Shown piece after piece: positions 27,604 to 28,114 of a stretch of DNA of 28,114 bases; positions within the stretch are counted from its first letter, which is position 1; the number at the start of each line of letters is the position of its first letter. Source of the DNA: a virus; the IMG/VR virus record IMGVR_UViG_3300045926_000049, positions 1 through 28,114 of that record. One strand, 5' to 3'. A program made the position numbers and the translations under genes. The notes beneath the pieces are model-generated. The model searched no databases. It worked only from the letters and a program-made list of their open reading frames with translations, and was not told where the DNA came from.

Positions 27604-27806
27604 CCCTGGACCTCGGGATCGTCGAGTGTGCCTGGCAACGTGTGCCCGTCGTACCACGCCTCGACCGCGCGTTGGATCGCGATCGCGAGCGACTCGACCC
27701 GCCGTTCGTGTTCCGCCTCGGAGGTGCGCTCGTCGGCGAGAAAATGTTCCGCGAGTGCTTCACTCTGCGGGTCCCACATCTCGTCGTGATTCCGTTGCGT
27801 CGTCAT
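27600..27806 (-). CDS. Small helical protein, paralogue of the gene at 24157-24351, 68 aa
   Basis: It encodes MTTQRNHDEMWDPQSEALAE then RRVESLAIAIQRAVEAWYDG. The LAE, ESLA-A-QRA-EAW pattern matches the 64-aa protein encoded at 24157-24351. ATGA overlaps at both ends (with 27803 and 27603) support the gene limits. No known function. Confidence 0.7.
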   Translation of the reverse strand: MTTQRNHDEMWDPQSEALAEHFLADERTSEAEHERRVESLAIAIQRAVEAWYDGHTLPGTLDDPEVQG

Positions 27807-28111
27807 TCACGCCCCCATCGCACGACGTCAAGACCGTGGATCGACAGACCGTGATCGCCCTCGTGCCCCGCGGGGCGATTGCACACGAGCGGGGACCGTC
27901 CCGAAACTGGCTTGGAGTTGCCGCACACGGTCGAGGGCGTCGAGGCGCGCGCGATCGTCGCGATCGACGTGAGGTCCGCCGGTCCGCGTGACCGCGGGAG
28001 ATCCGGGAACGGGTTCGGCGCCTCGCGTGGCGGCGCCGTTGACGGGCGCGCCGCCGGATGCCTCCGGATGTGGCGGACGGAGTTCGCGACGAGATCGATC
28101 ACGCGGTACAC
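27803..28111 (-). CDS. Hypothetical Cys/His protein, 5' end uncertain
   Basis: The C-terminal part, CGNSKPVSGRSPLVCNRPAG, then HEGDHGLSIHGLDVVRWGRE, has a C...C-xx-P-AGHEG-H pattern seen in many small phage proteins and is probably metal-binding. The apparent GTG at 28111 is three bases from the window edge, so the real start may be further upstream. The Pro/Ser/Arg-rich N-terminal part is weakly protein-like. It overlaps the next gene by ATGA. Confidence 0.55.
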   Translation of the reverse strand: MYRVIDLVANSVRHIRRHPAARPSTAPPREAPNPFPDLPRSRGPADLTSIATIARASTPSTVCGNSKPVSGRSPLVCNRPAGHEGDHGLSIHGLDVVRWGRE

Positions 28112-28114
28112 GTC

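Noticed and set aside
1-28114. Endolysin or spanin gene
   Set aside because: No peptidase, amidase, lysozyme or lipoprotein signature is visible; probably outside the window.

Overview
This window looks like about 28 kb of a temperate, long-tailed (siphovirus-type) phage genome of a GC-rich bacterium. The evidence is a complete HK97-type late module (small and large terminase, portal, protease-capsid fusion, head-tail joining proteins, tail tube, frameshifted tail chaperones, tape measure, tail hub, fibre) plus a tyrosine integrase next to an attachment site. The host cannot be named from sequence alone. The only host clue is that the attachment core copies the 3' half of a tRNA-Arg(CCU) gene. 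Phage-type genes lie on both sides of that core and no bacterial genes are visible, so the site reads as an intact attP (free, circularised or metagenome-assembled phage) rather than a prophage end. That last point is inference.

Layout. Positions 1-2720 (+ strand) hold a compact lysogeny-side cluster: the end of an unknown gene, two small hypothetical proteins, then an operon of a ribbon-helix-helix protein, a coiled-coil protein and the integrase. Positions 2661-3128 are the attP region: repeated GGTACC/GATACA boxes, the tRNA-like core, a bidirectional terminator and a parS-like palindrome. From 3129 to the right end everything is on the minus strand and is read from right to left. In transcription order this is: small hypothetical proteins with a nuclease and a ParB-fold protein (28111 to 23718), an HNH endonuclease, a two-helix membrane protein with a frameshift, a 166-nt palindrome-rich gap, a second Cys-rich HNH protein, a ParB-methyltransferase fusion, terminase small and large subunits, a Tat-signal-like protein, an RHH/AT-hook protein, an IPT/TIG domain protein, the protease-capsid fusion, the portal, a collagen-like protein, head-tail connectors, tail tube, tail chaperones, tape measure, fibre, and a 1218-residue hub. 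The two strands converge on the terminator at attP. Most minus-strand neighbours overlap by ATGA or GTGA or are a few bases apart, so they are probably co-transcribed and translationally coupled. No endolysin, replication helicase or repressor is recognisable, so those must lie outside the window.

The most interesting items are: (1) an extra helix-turn-helix domain of a different family inserted inside the integrase; (2) a near-consensus bacterial parS site in the attP intergenic DNA; (3) a dense palindrome cluster in the only large gap upstream of the terminase genes (candidate cos/pac or control site); (4) a clear programmed -1 frameshift for the tail chaperones; (5) a membrane protein whose second helix lies in the +1 frame; (6) several tiny coupled genes (40-44 codons), including a single-pass membrane protein.
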